From positions 1,178,001 to 1,242,000 of the forward strand of contig NC_013740.1 of assembly GCF_000025305.1 (NCBI RefSeq): 64,000 nt of DNA, given 5' to 3'. The notes under the pieces are model-generated. The model ran no database searches. It was not told the DNA's origin and saw nothing but the letters and a program-made list of their open reading frames with translations. This DNA is from Acidaminococcus fermentans DSM 20731 (GTDB lineage Bacteria > Bacillota > Negativicutes > Acidaminococcales > Acidaminococcaceae). Positions 33,786 through 43,157 of the stretch are shown in pieces. Numbering within the stretch: position 1 is the stretch's first letter; the number at the start of each line of letters is the position of its first letter. A program made the position numbers and the translations under genes.

Positions 33786-35036
33786 TTATTTTTCAGGACC
33801 TACCAATTCCTGGTAGGTGTACTCTTTCCCATCTCGGAGGACGGTTACCGTTTCGTTCTTATGAGAAGCCAGGTATCTTTTTACCGCTACGTCTACGAAC
33901 TTGGGTTCCAGTTCCACCCCATAGCAGATCCGGCCCAGCTGGTCACAGGCCATCAGGGTGGAAGCAGACCCCAGAAAGCCATCCAGCACCACCCCGTTGA
34001 TCTGGCTGCTCAACTTGATCAGATAAGCCAGCATGGGTACGGGCTTGCTGGAAGGATGCCCAAATCCGTCCTCTTTACTATTCTTAATTCCATCAAACTC
34101 GAATACCGCTTTCTGCTTCTGATCCCCATACCAGTTGTGTTTCCCGTCTTTCCGCCACCCGAAGATGATGGGTTCCATGTTGAACTTCCAATCGGTACGC
34201 ATGAACGGGGCTTTGGGTTTCTTCCAAATGAGCCCGGCACCTACTTTAAATCCTGCATCTTCAAAGGCATCATAAAAGACCCGAGCCTTCATGGTGGCAT
34301 AGAACACATAGATGGAGGCGTCCTGGGCCATGACATCATGGAAGCAGGAGAAGGCTTTCTTCAGGAATTCGTACCCTTCCTGGTCGTTCAGGTCATCGTT
34401 CTTGATCTTTCCGGAAGTGCTCTGGAGATTAACTAGGTACGGAGGATCCGTCAGGACCAGGTTGGGCTTGACCCCATCCAGAAGTTTTTCATAGCTTTCC
34501 GGTTTGGTAGAGTCCCCGCACAGGACCCGATGCTTGCCTAGCTGCCAAAGGTCTCCAGCTTTGGAGAACACAGGCTTCTGGAGTTCTTCTTCCACATCGA
34601 AATCGTCTTCCTTAGCTTCCGTTTCTTCGTCAAAGATATGGGCAATTTCATCATCGCTAAAACCGGTGAGACTTACATCGAAGTCGACTCCCTGGAGGGA
34701 TTCAATTTCCACCCGCAGCATCTCTTCGTCCCAGCCGGCATCCAGAGCCATCCGGTTGTCGGCCAGGATATAGGCCTTTTTCTGGGCCTCTGTCAGATAA
34801 TCCACCAGGACGCAGGGGACTTCTTTGATTCCTTCCTCCCGGGCAGCCATCACCCGACCATGGCCGGCGATGATGTTCTTGTCCCTGTCGATGATCACAG
34901 GGTTGATGAATCCGAATTCCCGCAGGCTGGCCCGGAGCTTGTTGATCTGTTCCGGGGAATGGGTCCGGGCATTGTTTACATAGGGGATCAGCTCATCGAT
35001 GGGAATGAGCTTCATCTCCTTGGTCGTTTTTTCCAT
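33786..35036 (-). CDS. ParB-like/DNA methyltransferase fusion
   Basis: 416 residues. Residues about 8-110 form a ParB-like domain with the GHGR motif (58-61). From about 160 comes an N4/N6 DNA methyltransferase with LTDPPY (195-200) and, later, VLDGFLGSASTLMA, the SAM-binding motif, giving a beta-class order. Common in prophages beside the small terminase, where it methylates phage DNA and may protect it from host restriction. GGAGG precedes the ATG. It follows the terminase gene by 12 bp. Confidence 0.9.
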   Translation of the reverse strand: MEKTTKEMKLIPIDELIPYVNNARTHSPEQINKLRASLREFGFINPVIIDRDKNIIAGHGRVMAAREEGIKEVPCVLVDYLTEAQKKAYILADNRMALDAGWDEEMLRVEIESLQGVDFDVSLTGFSDDEIAHIFDEETEAKEDDFDVEEELQKPVFSKAGDLWQLGKHRVLCGDSTKPESYEKLLDGVKPNLVLTDPPYLVNLQSTSGKIKNDDLNDQEGYEFLKKAFSCFHDVMAQDASIYVFYATMKARVFYDAFEDAGFKVGAGLIWKKPKAPFMRTDWKFNMEPIIFGWRKDGKHNWYGDQKQKAVFEFDGIKNSKEDGFGHPSSKPVPMLAYLIKLSSQINGVVLDGFLGSASTLMACDQLGRICYGVELEPKFVDVAVKRYLASHKNETVTVLRDGKEYTYQELVGPEK

Positions 35037-35048
35037 ACTTTCCTCCCT

Positions 35049-35576
35049 TTAAACCTTTCGAGATCGCAGGAGCCGCTCCATCACGTCATCCTGGGGCGTG
35101 TTTCCGGCAAACTCCACAGAGCAGTTCTCCTTCACCACCTGGTAGATCTGGTACCAGATCTGGTTCACCTGCTTCATATAGTTCTGGCTCATGGTCACGT
35201 AGGGAGAAGCAATGGCCGCATTAGTGGTAGGGTGCTTGGCCAGGAACCCGTATTCGGAGATGGCGTGTTCGCACTGGATCCACCGGGAAACAGCCATGGC
35301 ATAATGGCTGATCAGCTGGGGGCTCACTAGCTTTTCGCAGTGCCGTGCTTTGAGCCACAGCCAGGTTTCCCGGTAGATTTCTTCGGCTTCCAGCTTCCCA
35401 CCGTTTCTCTGTTTTTCCTTCATGTAGGCTTTTGGTTCCGGCATGTCTTCTCCGTTAAGGTCCGCTCCTTCCGGTATGTCCATCACTTTCAGCGGCCGTT
35501 TCCCCGGATTGTCTGGCAGTTTGTCCAGCAGGGCCCTGGGTTTCCGGCCCTGGCCGACTCTGAGTCCGCCTCGCAT
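35049..35576 (-). CDS. Phage terminase small subunit (P27 family)
   Basis: 175 residues. MRGGLRVGQGRKPRALLDKL basic start, then a helical body with WLWLKARHCEKLVSPQLISH and ASPYVTMSQNYMKQVNQIWY, typical of P27-family small terminases that recognise phage DNA for packaging. The large subunit gene should follow but only a stub remains 4 kb away at 30850. Hence packaging is lost. Confidence 0.85.
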   Translation of the reverse strand: MRGGLRVGQGRKPRALLDKLPDNPGKRPLKVMDIPEGADLNGEDMPEPKAYMKEKQRNGGKLEAEEIYRETWLWLKARHCEKLVSPQLISHYAMAVSRWIQCEHAISEYGFLAKHPTTNAAIASPYVTMSQNYMKQVNQIWYQIYQVVKENCSVEFAGNTPQDDVMERLLRSRKV

Positions 35577-35736
35577 GGTTCCGTCTTTGGCTATTTTTCA
35601 CACCCCCCTTATTTCCATGGGTCAATACCTTGTTTGAATACGCGTTTTTTGTGCGCGTGACCCCTCGCCCGTTCTGGCTTTCCGGGCTTCCAGAGATTCA
35701 TACGCCCCCTGGGTATGTCACTTTGTTTCAGATTTA

Positions 35737-36123
35737 TCATTCTGAGAGTTCACTTTTTCTTGTGACTTTCTGGTGCCACCGATCTCCTCTTTGGGCATGG
35801 ATCCGGGCATGGCAGGCTTTGCACAGGGCAATCAGGTTGTTCCAGGCATGGGTACCACCTTCGGCCAGAGGTTTCTTATGGTGGACTTCTTCTGCCACCA
35901 CGTACCGGCCGTTCTTCAGGCAGAGTTCACAGAGAGGATGGCTGGACACGTAAGCATCCCGGATCTTCTTCCACGATTTGCCGTACCGTTTCTTTGTTGC
36001 AGGACTACGTTCATACTTTTCATACCGTTTGGCGATGATCTTCTGGTGCTTCTCACAGTACCGCCCGTCCGTCAGGTTCGGGCAGCCAGGAAAAGAACAG
36101 GGTCGTTTTGGTTTTCTCGGCAC
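35737..36123 (-). CDS. HNH endonuclease
   Basis: About 128 residues from the GTG at 36123 (AGGAGG eight bases upstream; the GTG at 36132 overlaps the site). An N-terminal cysteine cluster (RPCSFPGCPNLTDGRYCEKH) binds zinc; the HNH motif is VHHKKPLAEGGTHAWNNLIA with LCKACHARIH. HNH nucleases next to terminase genes assist cohesive-end phage packaging. Located just upstream of the small terminase gene, as usual. Confidence 0.88.
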   Translation of the reverse strand: MPRKPKRPCSFPGCPNLTDGRYCEKHQKIIAKRYEKYERSPATKKRYGKSWKKIRDAYVSSHPLCELCLKNGRYVVAEEVHHKKPLAEGGTHAWNNLIALCKACHARIHAQRGDRWHQKVTRKSELSE

Positions 36124-36187
36124 AGCTGCCACCTCCTTTCAGGCATGAAAAAAGCCCTGCAGATTTCTCTGCAAGGCTACCCCACGA

Positions 36188-36216
36188 TTGTATTTTCACA
36201 GGGTTTAACTTACAAT
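36188..36216 (+). promoter_or_regulatory. Promoter of plus-strand cargo gene
   Basis: TTGTAT (36188-36193), 17-bp spacer, TACAAT (36211-36216), 35 bp before the start at 36251. A hairpin (GCCCTGCAGA/TCTGCAAGGC, about 36161-36175) upstream isolates it from phage transcription. Confidence 0.55.
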
Positions 36217-36250
36217 AAAATAAGAAAAACAATGGGAAGGAGCGCACCTC

Positions 36251-36679
36251 ATGAGTCTGGGTTACGGCGGTATTGCAAAAAAAGTAAATGAAGATAATAC
36301 CTATGTGCTCTACGCATATGGTGCCTTCAACTGGAACCTCCCTGAATGTAAGAACGATGATTACACACTTGATGGTTCTATCCTGATCCCAAAGAAATGT
36401 TTTGTCGGTCCAGAAATCCATCAAAAGATAAAAAAGATGCCATCTGGCAGGAAAAAGCTGGTTACTAGACCCGTCTATATTTCTTGTATTGATATAGTAT
36501 GCAATGCAGTGGAAAAAGGTTTAATCGAAATAGATAACTCTCGGTTCGCCTGGAAATTTTACTCAGATTCTGCCAACACTAAAAAGTTTGATTTCATAGC
36601 CCTTCGGCTTCTTGATAATGCTTTTATGGAATATCAAGAAACGGGGAAGATTCCTGAAAAAGTCTACTCCCTTGTATAA
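36251..36679 (+). CDS. Prophage cargo (moron-like) hypothetical protein 1
   Basis: 142 residues, soluble, MSLGYGGIAKKVNEDNTYVL with later PKKCFVGPEIHQKIKKMPSG. No family recognised. It is on the strand opposite to all surrounding phage genes, has its own promoter and a strong terminator, and lies between HNH and DUF1492 genes. That is the typical arrangement of morons expressed in lysogens, often defence or exclusion genes. AAGGAG precedes the ATG. Confidence 0.65.
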   Translation: MSLGYGGIAKKVNEDNTYVLYAYGAFNWNLPECKNDDYTLDGSILIPKKCFVGPEIHQKIKKMPSGRKKLVTRPVYISCIDIVCNAVEKGLIEIDNSRFAWKFYSDSANTKKFDFIALRLLDNAFMEYQETGKIPEKVYSLV

Positions 36680-36722
36680 AAAAAGCCTTGTAGGATTTTT
36701 ACATCCTGCAAGGCTTGTCTTT
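36677..36722. terminator. Terminator of cargo gene 1
   Basis: AAGCCTTG, AGGAT pair with ATCCT, CAAGGCTT across a TTTTAC loop, then TGTCTTTATT. Confidence 0.85.
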
Positions 36723-36770
36723 ATTCCCTTTTCTCGTGAGTTTATCATACCACGAAGGGGCTATTAAATT

Positions 36771-37223
36771 CTAGTGTGTATCTACTGCATTTTTCTGCAA
36801 TTCACTGCACGCCTCCAAAATTTTTTCAACAGCTGCCATCCCTTCCCCATGGACTGTGTAGACCCATCGGATTCCTTTGCCCATGCTCCGGGCAATGTCC
36901 TCCCAGGCATCGAAATGAATGTACCGATCTCGAAGTACCAACCGCTGGGCTTCATCTTCCACCTGATCGATGACCTGACCGATTTCATACTTCAGATCCA
37001 CCAGATGGTCCACTTCCCGATTGATTTCCTGCTCCCTCTCCCAGATCTTTTCAAGTGTCCGGACAAAGGGTGCTTCTGTAGGCCGGTTGGGGTTGTGGCT
37101 TTCTTCCAGTCCGGCTGCGGAGATTCCCAGGCAAAGGTGCCGCAGTTCGGCTACTTCCCGCAGGTTGCTCTCTATTTTTTTATCCAGGTAGAATCCCTGT
37201 TGCAAATACTCTTTGGCGTTCAT
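36771..37223 (-). CDS. DUF1492 family (ArpU-like late regulator)
   Basis: 150 residues, helical, with a sigma-like HTH near the C-terminus (RDRYIHFDAWEDIARSMGKG, IRWVYTVHGEGM). DUF1492/ArpU-like proteins sit immediately before phage packaging genes and resemble sigma region 4; they likely activate late transcription. Its ATG overlaps the helicase stop by four bases. It could act on the 32-bp elements downstream, but that is a guess. Confidence 0.8.
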   Translation of the reverse strand: MNAKEYLQQGFYLDKKIESNLREVAELRHLCLGISAAGLEESHNPNRPTEAPFVRTLEKIWEREQEINREVDHLVDLKYEIGQVIDQVEDEAQRLVLRDRYIHFDAWEDIARSMGKGIRWVYTVHGEGMAAVEKILEACSELQKNAVDTH

Positions 37224-38569
37224 GCTTTTTCCTCCAAATCCGCTTTGACAGCTTCAATCAATGCCGCTTGAGAACTGTCTTTCTTTTCCAGGGCTTTCAG
37301 AATCCGTTCGTCAATGGTGCTCTTGGTCACAATGTGCTGGACAATCACCGTCCGGCTTTCCTGTCCCTGCCGCCAGAGCCTGGCCACCGTTTGCTGGTAC
37401 AGTTCCAAACTCCAGGTGAGCCCGAACCAGATCAGGATGGACCCACCCTGCTGCAGGTTGAGGCCATGGCCGGCAGAAGCTGGGTGAATGAGAGCCACCG
37501 GAATCTTCCCGGCATTCCAGTCTGCAAAATCCTGGGATGACTTCAGCTCCCTAGCTTCCATCCGCTGACAGATCCGCTCCTTGTCATGACGGAACCAATA
37601 GGCCACTAGCACCGGCCGGCCATTGGCACTTTCTACCAGATCTTCCAAGGCATCCAACTTTCGGTCGTGAAGATGGATGGTCTTCCCATCATCGGTATAG
37701 ATGGCTCCGTTGGCCATCTGGGTGAGCTTCAACGTCAGGGAAGCCGCATTGGCTGCTGTCACTTCCCCGCCTGGCAGTTCCATCACCAGAGACTTTTTGA
37801 AATCTTGATACCGCTTCCGTTCCGCTTCTGAAAGATTCACCTCGGTCCGGACGCTCACCAGGTCCGGCATCTTCAGGTAGTCCGTGGCCTTCATGGAGAC
37901 GGTGATATCCGAAATTTTCCGGTAGATGGCTTCTTCCGCTCCTGGCAAGTGCTTGTAGGAAAAGACCACCATTCCATTCCGCTTGTCCGGCTGAAAGTAG
38001 GTGTTCCGGTACTGGCTGATGTACTTTCCTAGTCTTTCCCCCATATCCAAAAGCCGGAATTCGGCCCACAGGTCCATAAGCCCATTACCGCTGGGAGTTC
38101 CTGTAAGGCCCACAATCCGTTTCACCTTAGGCCGCAGGGCCTTCATGGCTTTGAACCGCTGGGCCTGGGGATTCTTGAAAGAGGAAAGTTCGTCCAGGAC
38201 CACCATGTCAAAATCCAGTCGGCAGTTCCGGGAGAGCCACACCAGGTTCTCCCGGTTCACGATGTAGATGTCCGCCGCTTTCTGGAGGGCCCGCCTTCTT
38301 TCCGTCACGGTGCCCACCACCACGCTGCAGGTGAGATCTTTCAGGTGGTCCCATTTCCGGATCTCCTCCGGCCATGTGTCCCGAGCCACCCGAAGGGGAG
38401 CCACCACAAGGACCCGCTGGACTTCAAAGGTGTCCTGCATCAGGTCCCGGATGGCCGTAAGGGTGGTCACCGTCTTTCCCAAACCCATGTCCAGGAGAAG
38501 CGCCGTTACCGGATGAGTCTTGATGTATTCGATGGCGTATTGCTGATACGCATGGGGTACGAATTTCAT
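37220..38569 (-). CDS. SNF2/DEAD-type phage helicase
   Basis: 449 residues. Walker A LDMGLGKT (26-33), motif II LDELSSFKN, motif III GLTGTPSGN, and C-terminal motifs including SAGHGLNLQQGG and QTVARLWRQGQESR. It is a superfamily 2 SNF2-like ATPase common in phage replication modules. Its ends overlap the VRR-NUC and DUF1492 genes by four bases each, so the genes are tightly coupled. Confidence 0.9.
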   Translation of the reverse strand: MKFVPHAYQQYAIEYIKTHPVTALLLDMGLGKTVTTLTAIRDLMQDTFEVQRVLVVAPLRVARDTWPEEIRKWDHLKDLTCSVVVGTVTERRRALQKAADIYIVNRENLVWLSRNCRLDFDMVVLDELSSFKNPQAQRFKAMKALRPKVKRIVGLTGTPSGNGLMDLWAEFRLLDMGERLGKYISQYRNTYFQPDKRNGMVVFSYKHLPGAEEAIYRKISDITVSMKATDYLKMPDLVSVRTEVNLSEAERKRYQDFKKSLVMELPGGEVTAANAASLTLKLTQMANGAIYTDDGKTIHLHDRKLDALEDLVESANGRPVLVAYWFRHDKERICQRMEARELKSSQDFADWNAGKIPVALIHPASAGHGLNLQQGGSILIWFGLTWSLELYQQTVARLWRQGQESRTVIVQHIVTKSTIDERILKALEKKDSSQAALIEAVKADLEEKA

Positions 38570-38868
38570 GGGGTCTCACCTCCTTCCGCAATTTTCTTCA
38601 GCAGCCCGGGAATGGCGCTGGCATCATCCAGGACAAACACCTGAAAGCCAAGGGCCCGCAGCATCCTGTGCTGTTTCTCTTGCAGCACCCGTGGTTTCTT
38701 CCCAGGTGCCTTCACTTCCACAAAGGCCATTTTCCCGTCAGGCAGAAGGACCAGCCGGTCCGGCATGCCGGCATAGGACGGAGACACGAACTTCAGGGCC
38801 AGACCGCCCTGTTTCCGAACTGCCGTCACCAGGCTGTGTTCAATCTGTTTCTCTCTTAAAAAGTTCAT
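38566..38868 (-). CDS. VRR-NUC nuclease
   Basis: 100 residues from the ATG at 38868: MNFLREKQIEHSLVTAVRKQ, then GMPDRLVLLPDGKMAFVEVK, showing the PD-(D/E)XK core (PDR and EVK) of stand-alone phage VRR-NUC domains, which act on branched DNA. A VRR-NUC followed by an SNF2 helicase is a conserved phage pair. Confidence 0.9.
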   Translation of the reverse strand: MNFLREKQIEHSLVTAVRKQGGLALKFVSPSYAGMPDRLVLLPDGKMAFVEVKAPGKKPRVLQEKQHRMLRALGFQVFVLDDASAIPGLLKKIAEGGETP

Positions 38869-38989
38869 CCGTTTTTTCCTTCGCCAGGGCCCTGATTTCT
38901 TCATCAACGACATTTCTCGGTTTTTCGATGAAATTCCCGTAAAACACATCAAGGTACTCATTGCTGATTTCCGGATGGTCATGGAACAT
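38840..38989 (-). CDS. Small phage hypothetical protein
   Basis: About 49 residues from the ATG at 38989 (MFHDHPEISNEYLDVFYGNF), acidic, helical C-terminus. It overlaps both neighbours by short stretches, as expected in a compact operon. The ribosome site is weak. No family recognised. Confidence 0.45.
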   Translation of the reverse strand: MFHDHPEISNEYLDVFYGNFIEKPRNVVDEEIRALAKEKTDELFKRETD

Positions 38990-39176
38990 ATTTATCTTCT
39001 GCCCGGGAACGCACTTCATCAATCTTTTGAATGGCCCGTAAAAACTTATCCGTATCCGGAGCCAAAAGAACCTGAGAAATGTGGAGTACAAGTATATCAG
39101 CTAGAGCCATGAACAGTCTCATTTCTGCTCCAGCTTCCTTGTAAAGGTCAAGCGTCCGTTCTTTTTTATAAATCAT
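38979..39176 (-). CDS. Small phage hypothetical protein
   Basis: 65 residues from the ATG at 39176 (MIYKKERTLDLYKEAGAEMR), helical, with a hydrophobic stretch LADILVLHISQVLL. It overlaps the next gene by eleven bases. No family recognised. It lies directly downstream of a 104-bp inverted repeat. Confidence 0.5.
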   Translation of the reverse strand: MIYKKERTLDLYKEAGAEMRLFMALADILVLHISQVLLAPDTDKFLRAIQKIDEVRSRAEDKYVP

Positions 39177-39201
39177 AATCTTATCCTCCCTTACTTTTTG
39201 G

Positions 39202-39305
39202 AGGTGTGACACTCATGTTTATCCCACTCTTAACTTCTTATATAGGTATATTTATTTTTATCCCTATAGGAACTTAGTAATGAGAGTATCATGAGCGTCA
39301 CACCT
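39202..39305. repeat. 104-bp imperfect inverted repeat
   Basis: Outer arms AGGTGTGACACTCATG (39202-39217) and CATGAGCGTCACACCT (39290-39305) match with one mismatch. Inner arms around ACTTCTTATATAGG and CCTATAGGAACTT pair partly, leaving an AT-rich centre. It fills the gap between the primase gene and the small genes downstream. It could be an origin-like site, an attenuator or a regulator site. Confidence 0.65.
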
Positions 39306-39313
39306 TTCCAGAT

Positions 39314-41601
39314 TTAGTCCAGGAAATCCTGTCCTTCCTTCAGTTTCAAACCACGGACAAAACTTCCATCCCGTGTGCGATGACGGAAGAATCCCGCCTT
39401 TTCCAGGTTTCCATAGAAATCCGTGGTACTTCTGATGTATTCACCGCTCTGCAGACAGATGACCCGGTAATGCTGATACAGTTTCCCTGATCTCTCTGTG
39501 AATGATGGGTCAATTTCACAGTGATCCTCCAGAAACTGCCCCAGCCAGTCATTGTCCTCCCGATATTTTTCCACTGCATTCCGCACTGCTTTCGGTTCCT
39601 CGATTTTAAATCCCTTTCGGATAGCAGTTTCCGCCCCCTCGATGACCCACTTCAGAATGGCAGGGCCTGCATGTTCGAACAGATAGTCCGAGTAGTTCTT
39701 GATGTCACTCTTGCCGGTAATCTTGGCGTTGAAGGGAATGACGATCAGTCTGCGCCAGGTACCATCATCGTTAGCCGTCACCTTGGGCAGGTAGTTGGTG
39801 TAAAGAACCAGGGTGTGGGAGGGTACGAAATGGAATGGATCCTTGTACTTCTTTTCTGCCTCAATGGGATCAATCGAACAAATCTGTTTGACCATTCCTG
39901 TATTGAGACGCTGCCCTTCTTCCAGTTCTGATGCAATGATGAGCCGTTTGCCCTTGAGTTCTGCCATCTCGGGTTTCACGTTTCGCTTGCAGCTCATGGT
40001 CAGGGCATCTGCAGAAATTTTTCCGGAATAGGTGCCAAGGACCCTGGCGATGGTATTCCAGAAGGTGGATTTACCATTTGCCCCGCCACCATAGGCGATA
40101 ATCATCTGTTCGGCATAGACTCTTCCAACAGCTGCCATCCCAACAATCTGCTGAACATACTGGATCAGTTCCCGGTCATGGCAGAAGAAAAGGTCAAGGC
40201 TCTCCTGCCAGAGTTCCATTCCCTTATCCCCCGGAGAGCAGGCCGTAATTTTCGTGATCAGGTCATCCGGATCGTGAGGATGGCTTCCCCTCGTTCCCTG
40301 GGTTAAGTCATACGTAGCTTCAGGTGTATTGAGGAGTTCCGGATCATAGTCCAGTTCACTGACATCCAGAGCCAGCATCGGTTTGGCTGCATTCTGGGTG
40401 TTCACGATATACCGGTAGTTGCGGTACCTCATGACGAATTTTTTGTAGGCATCAGCTCCCTGCAGGGCCAAAAGCAATCCCAGCTTTTCTCGGGAATCTG
40501 GTTCACAAGGGTCTTGCTTCTGGACTTTACCTCGGCCTCTGAGACTCCGATGGCAACCAGGGCTTCTTCCGCCAAGCGAATCTTCTCTCCTGCATCTTTC
40601 AACTGGTCATCCATAAAATCTTCAATAACTCCGAGGGCCTTCGCCCGGTCTTCATACCAGTGGTCACCAACGAAGGCGATATAGTCTGTGGCACTCGTAT
40701 ACCGAAGTTTCCCAATACAAGCCATGGCCAGTACTTTCGCTTCCCCCATATCGGAGTAATCTTCCGGCTTCAAAATACCTTTGCTGAATACATTGTCATA
40801 TTCCTCTGGTGGGACATACCCTTCACTGCCTTCGATTTTGTTCCTGAAAAATTTCAGTGCGCTTTTCCAGATGGTCCCCAGTTCCTTTTCCGGCAAATGC
40901 GGGTCGCATTTTCCTGCCCTTTCCAGGTAGGCTTCATACGCTTTTTCCGTATCCCCGAAACGTTTCAGCACCCGGCTGGCGAAGTGGGACATAGTGTTGT
41001 TACGGCTGCCTTCGGGGATGGAATTTCCCGTGTACAGGGGTGGCTCCATCTGGTCATGTTCCACTGGTTCCCGGCCAGTCAGGAATTCAGTTATCGTCAT
41101 CTCCCCTTCCTGCCAGAGGATATCTTCCGGATCGACATCTGTGCCATAAAGGAACCGGGCCGCATCCAGGGCCTTTCCGTCAAAGAAAGGGAACACCTCC
41201 CAGATGGCCTGCTTCAGGGCCGTGTAGGCTTCTTCGTCCTGCATCTCCGGAATGGGGAAATAGGCATGGAACCGAGGCCGGGCTTTCCGGCCGTCTTTGG
41301 CTTTCCCATTATTCCGGGAAGGGACGATGGCCACAGCCACCCGGGGCACCTGGGCCAGGAACTGTTCTCCACTCACCCATTCCCGGGGATTTTCCGTATG
41401 ATCATTGTCACAATCCATGACGGCCACATCGGACCAAAGGAAGTTATCCCGGCTCCGGTAGCTGTTTTTGTAGGCCGCGCAAACATGATCGAATTGAGCC
41501 GCCACTTTTAGGTCCTGAGCATTTTGGATTTCCCGTTTCTGAGGATACCGGCAGTTGGATTCCACCCCTGTATAGGATGCCGTAAATAATGTAAATTTCA
41601 C
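39314..41601 (-). pseudogene. P4-type primase/helicase gene, frameshifted
   Basis: Two overlapping frames make one protein. The first (40429-41601, GTG start at 41601) holds the N-terminal DUF5906/primase-like part (LWSDVAVMDCDNDHTENP, ARPRFHAYFP). The second (39314-40477 and open upstream) continues SREKLGLLLALQGADAYKKF and carries Walker A GGGANGKST and the D5/P4 helicase motifs (YTNYLPKV). The break lies in the CAGATTCCCGAGAAAAG stretch near 40485-40504. Without frameshifting or an assembly error, primase function is lost. It follows DUF4406 directly (stop codon adjoins the GTG). Confidence 0.85.
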
Positions 41602-42000
41602 CTAGATCACCTCACTGATATACTTGATGGGCTTTCCCTTTTTCTGGGCATAGCGGATCTCCAGTTCCATTCCTTGGGAGATGGTCTCCCCAAAAATCCA
41701 AAGTTCCGCACATTTGGACAAAAGAGCAATCCCCATAAAAAGAGCCAGATTCCGTTCCGTCTTTTCATCCAGGAACTGGGGCAGGAACAGATGGGGCGCC
41801 AGGGGAATGCACCCATGGTCTGCGGCGTACCGGCAGCAGCGCCGAGCCCGCAGGACATTTCTTTCCACGTCTCCTGCATAAGGTGAACAAACGTACACTA
41901 CCGGTCGGAAGGGAAACCTGGGCGGCTCTGCATTCCGGATAGCCTGATAAGCCGTGGGATCTGGATAATGTTCAGCATTCCGCTTTTGATCCATTTCCAT
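41602..42000 (-). CDS. DUF4406/nucleoside deoxyribosyltransferase-like protein
   Basis: 132 residues: VVYVCSPYAGDVERNVLRAR, GCIPLAPHLFLPQFLDEKTE and AELWIFGETISQGMELEIRY, the pattern of DUF4406, related to nucleoside 2-deoxyribosyltransferases. May act in nucleotide metabolism or base modification during phage replication. GGAGG precedes the ATG. It overlaps the upstream zinc-ribbon gene. Confidence 0.85.
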   Translation of the reverse strand: MEMDQKRNAEHYPDPTAYQAIRNAEPPRFPFRPVVYVCSPYAGDVERNVLRARRCCRYAADHGCIPLAPHLFLPQFLDEKTERNLALFMGIALLSKCAELWIFGETISQGMELEIRYAQKKGKPIKYISEVI

Positions 42001-42202
42001 GGCCCACCTCCATCAGCTCCCGGGAACAGTCTTCACACAAGACGGCTGTCCCGAATAAGTCCCCTTTTCCTTTGCCCAAGACTTCTTCCAGGTTCACCGG
42101 CACTTCCTTCCCGCAAACCGGACACCGACAAAACACATTCTTGTCCATAATTTCCATCTGGAATTCCATATTGTCCGTAATCGGCTCCTTCACATAAAAC
42201 AT
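41972..42202 (-). CDS. Small zinc-ribbon phage protein
   Basis: 76 residues with two cysteine pairs (CPVCGKEV and CEDCSREL) that should bind zinc. AAGGAG precedes the ATG. First gene of the operon containing DUF4406 and the primase. It overlaps DUF4406 by 29 bases. Motif copy 2 lies 81 bp upstream and a hairpin GAGAAGA-TTT-TCTTCTC at 42260-42276 sits in the leader. Confidence 0.65.
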   Translation of the reverse strand: MFYVKEPITDNMEFQMEIMDKNVFCRCPVCGKEVPVNLEEVLGKGKGDLFGTAVLCEDCSRELMEVGHGNGSKAEC

Positions 42203-42282
42203 GGCGTTATCACTCCTTCAAAAAATAAACAGCAGATTCCAATCCCGCTACATGGACTAGAGAAGATTTTCTTCTCTACCTG

Positions 42283-42312
42283 TAACAGGACAGAATCCGC
42301 GGGGTTAAGTAC
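42283..42312 (-). promoter_or_regulatory. Shared phage control motif, copy 2
   Basis: Minus strand GTACTTA, 13 bp, TGTCCTGTTA, with the same blocks and spacing as copies 1 and 3. It is upstream of the zinc-ribbon/DUF4406/primase operon. Confidence 0.7.
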
Positions 42313-42346
42313 CAAAAAAGAGAAAAATTTTGAGCAGAATCTCTGG

Positions 42347-42375
42347 TTGTCTTTCTGGGTCAACTTCGTTATGAT
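42347..42375 (+). promoter_or_regulatory. Promoter of plus-strand cargo gene 2
   Basis: TTGTCT (42347-42352), 17-bp spacer, TATGAT (42370-42375), ahead of the gene at 42438. Confidence 0.55.
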
Positions 42376-42437
42376 ATTGTTATAGAAAGTGCCTTTTCGG
42401 CCTGATGATTTCCTGTTTTAGGAGGCGTATCACCAAT

Positions 42438-43154
42438 ATGGAAAAGCAGAAAGTCCATCCCGCGGAGTCCTCTCGGGATGAAAAGATGGATGAGTTGCTG
42501 CAGCATATTCCGGATGACTTATTTTTTGCAAAGAAAGCAAAAGTCTCTGACTGCAGCCTTGATTTTGCAACCCAGGATGTCTTGAAATTTCAATTTGATT
42601 TATCTGGTGGCGAATGGTACCGCCTGAAATATAAAGGGCGGAATCTTAGATCGTATGATCACTTTATCTTCTATGAACCTGGGCTCAAGGGAATACTGGC
42701 CTTCTTTTATGCCCTTGACAGAGGATATGAAACGGTCCATCTCGAAGAAGTCGATACCATGGACTCCACCCTCTGTTTCCGGTTAGAAGCCGTTTCAGAG
42801 AAAACCGCTGATTCCAGTCTCCTTACTTTTTCCTATTCTTTTCATACCAGAAAATGTAAAATCAGCAAAAAGAAATCCATCAATTATTTCAAGCTCCAGA
42901 TGCAGAAAAATTTTTCCGACGAGGAAAGGCTCCGGAACTACTTACGGGAACGATTTGATGCGTACTGCAACCAGTCCGTTCTGGACGAAGAAGTAAAATA
43001 TTTTGACCGGTCAGTTGAGACCGTGAATTTCATTCGAAGCCTTTCCTGGATATTCGGTACTCCCTTGCCGCCCTTAAGCCTGGCAGAATTTCTATCCCCT
43101 GACCAAATCGCACTCTATGAAACGAAGAAGAAACAGGTAAACAAAGATAACTGA
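42438..43154 (+). CDS. Prophage cargo (moron-like) hypothetical protein 2
   Basis: 238 residues, soluble, from the ATG at 42438 (AGGAGG twelve bases upstream, a little far; an in-frame ATG at 42405 precedes the site). Aromatic-rich body (GGEWYRLKYKGRNLRSYDHF) and a Lys-rich C-terminus. No family recognised. It is on the strand opposite to the phage genes with its own promoter and terminator, between the polymerase and primase operons, so a lysogenic cargo gene is likely. Confidence 0.65.
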   Translation: MEKQKVHPAESSRDEKMDELLQHIPDDLFFAKKAKVSDCSLDFATQDVLKFQFDLSGGEWYRLKYKGRNLRSYDHFIFYEPGLKGILAFFYALDRGYETVHLEEVDTMDSTLCFRLEAVSEKTADSSLLTFSYSFHTRKCKISKKKSINYFKLQMQKNFSDEERLRNYLRERFDAYCNQSVLDEEVKYFDRSVETVNFIRSLSWIFGTPLPPLSLAEFLSPDQIALYETKKKQVNKDN

Positions 43155-43157
43155 AAG

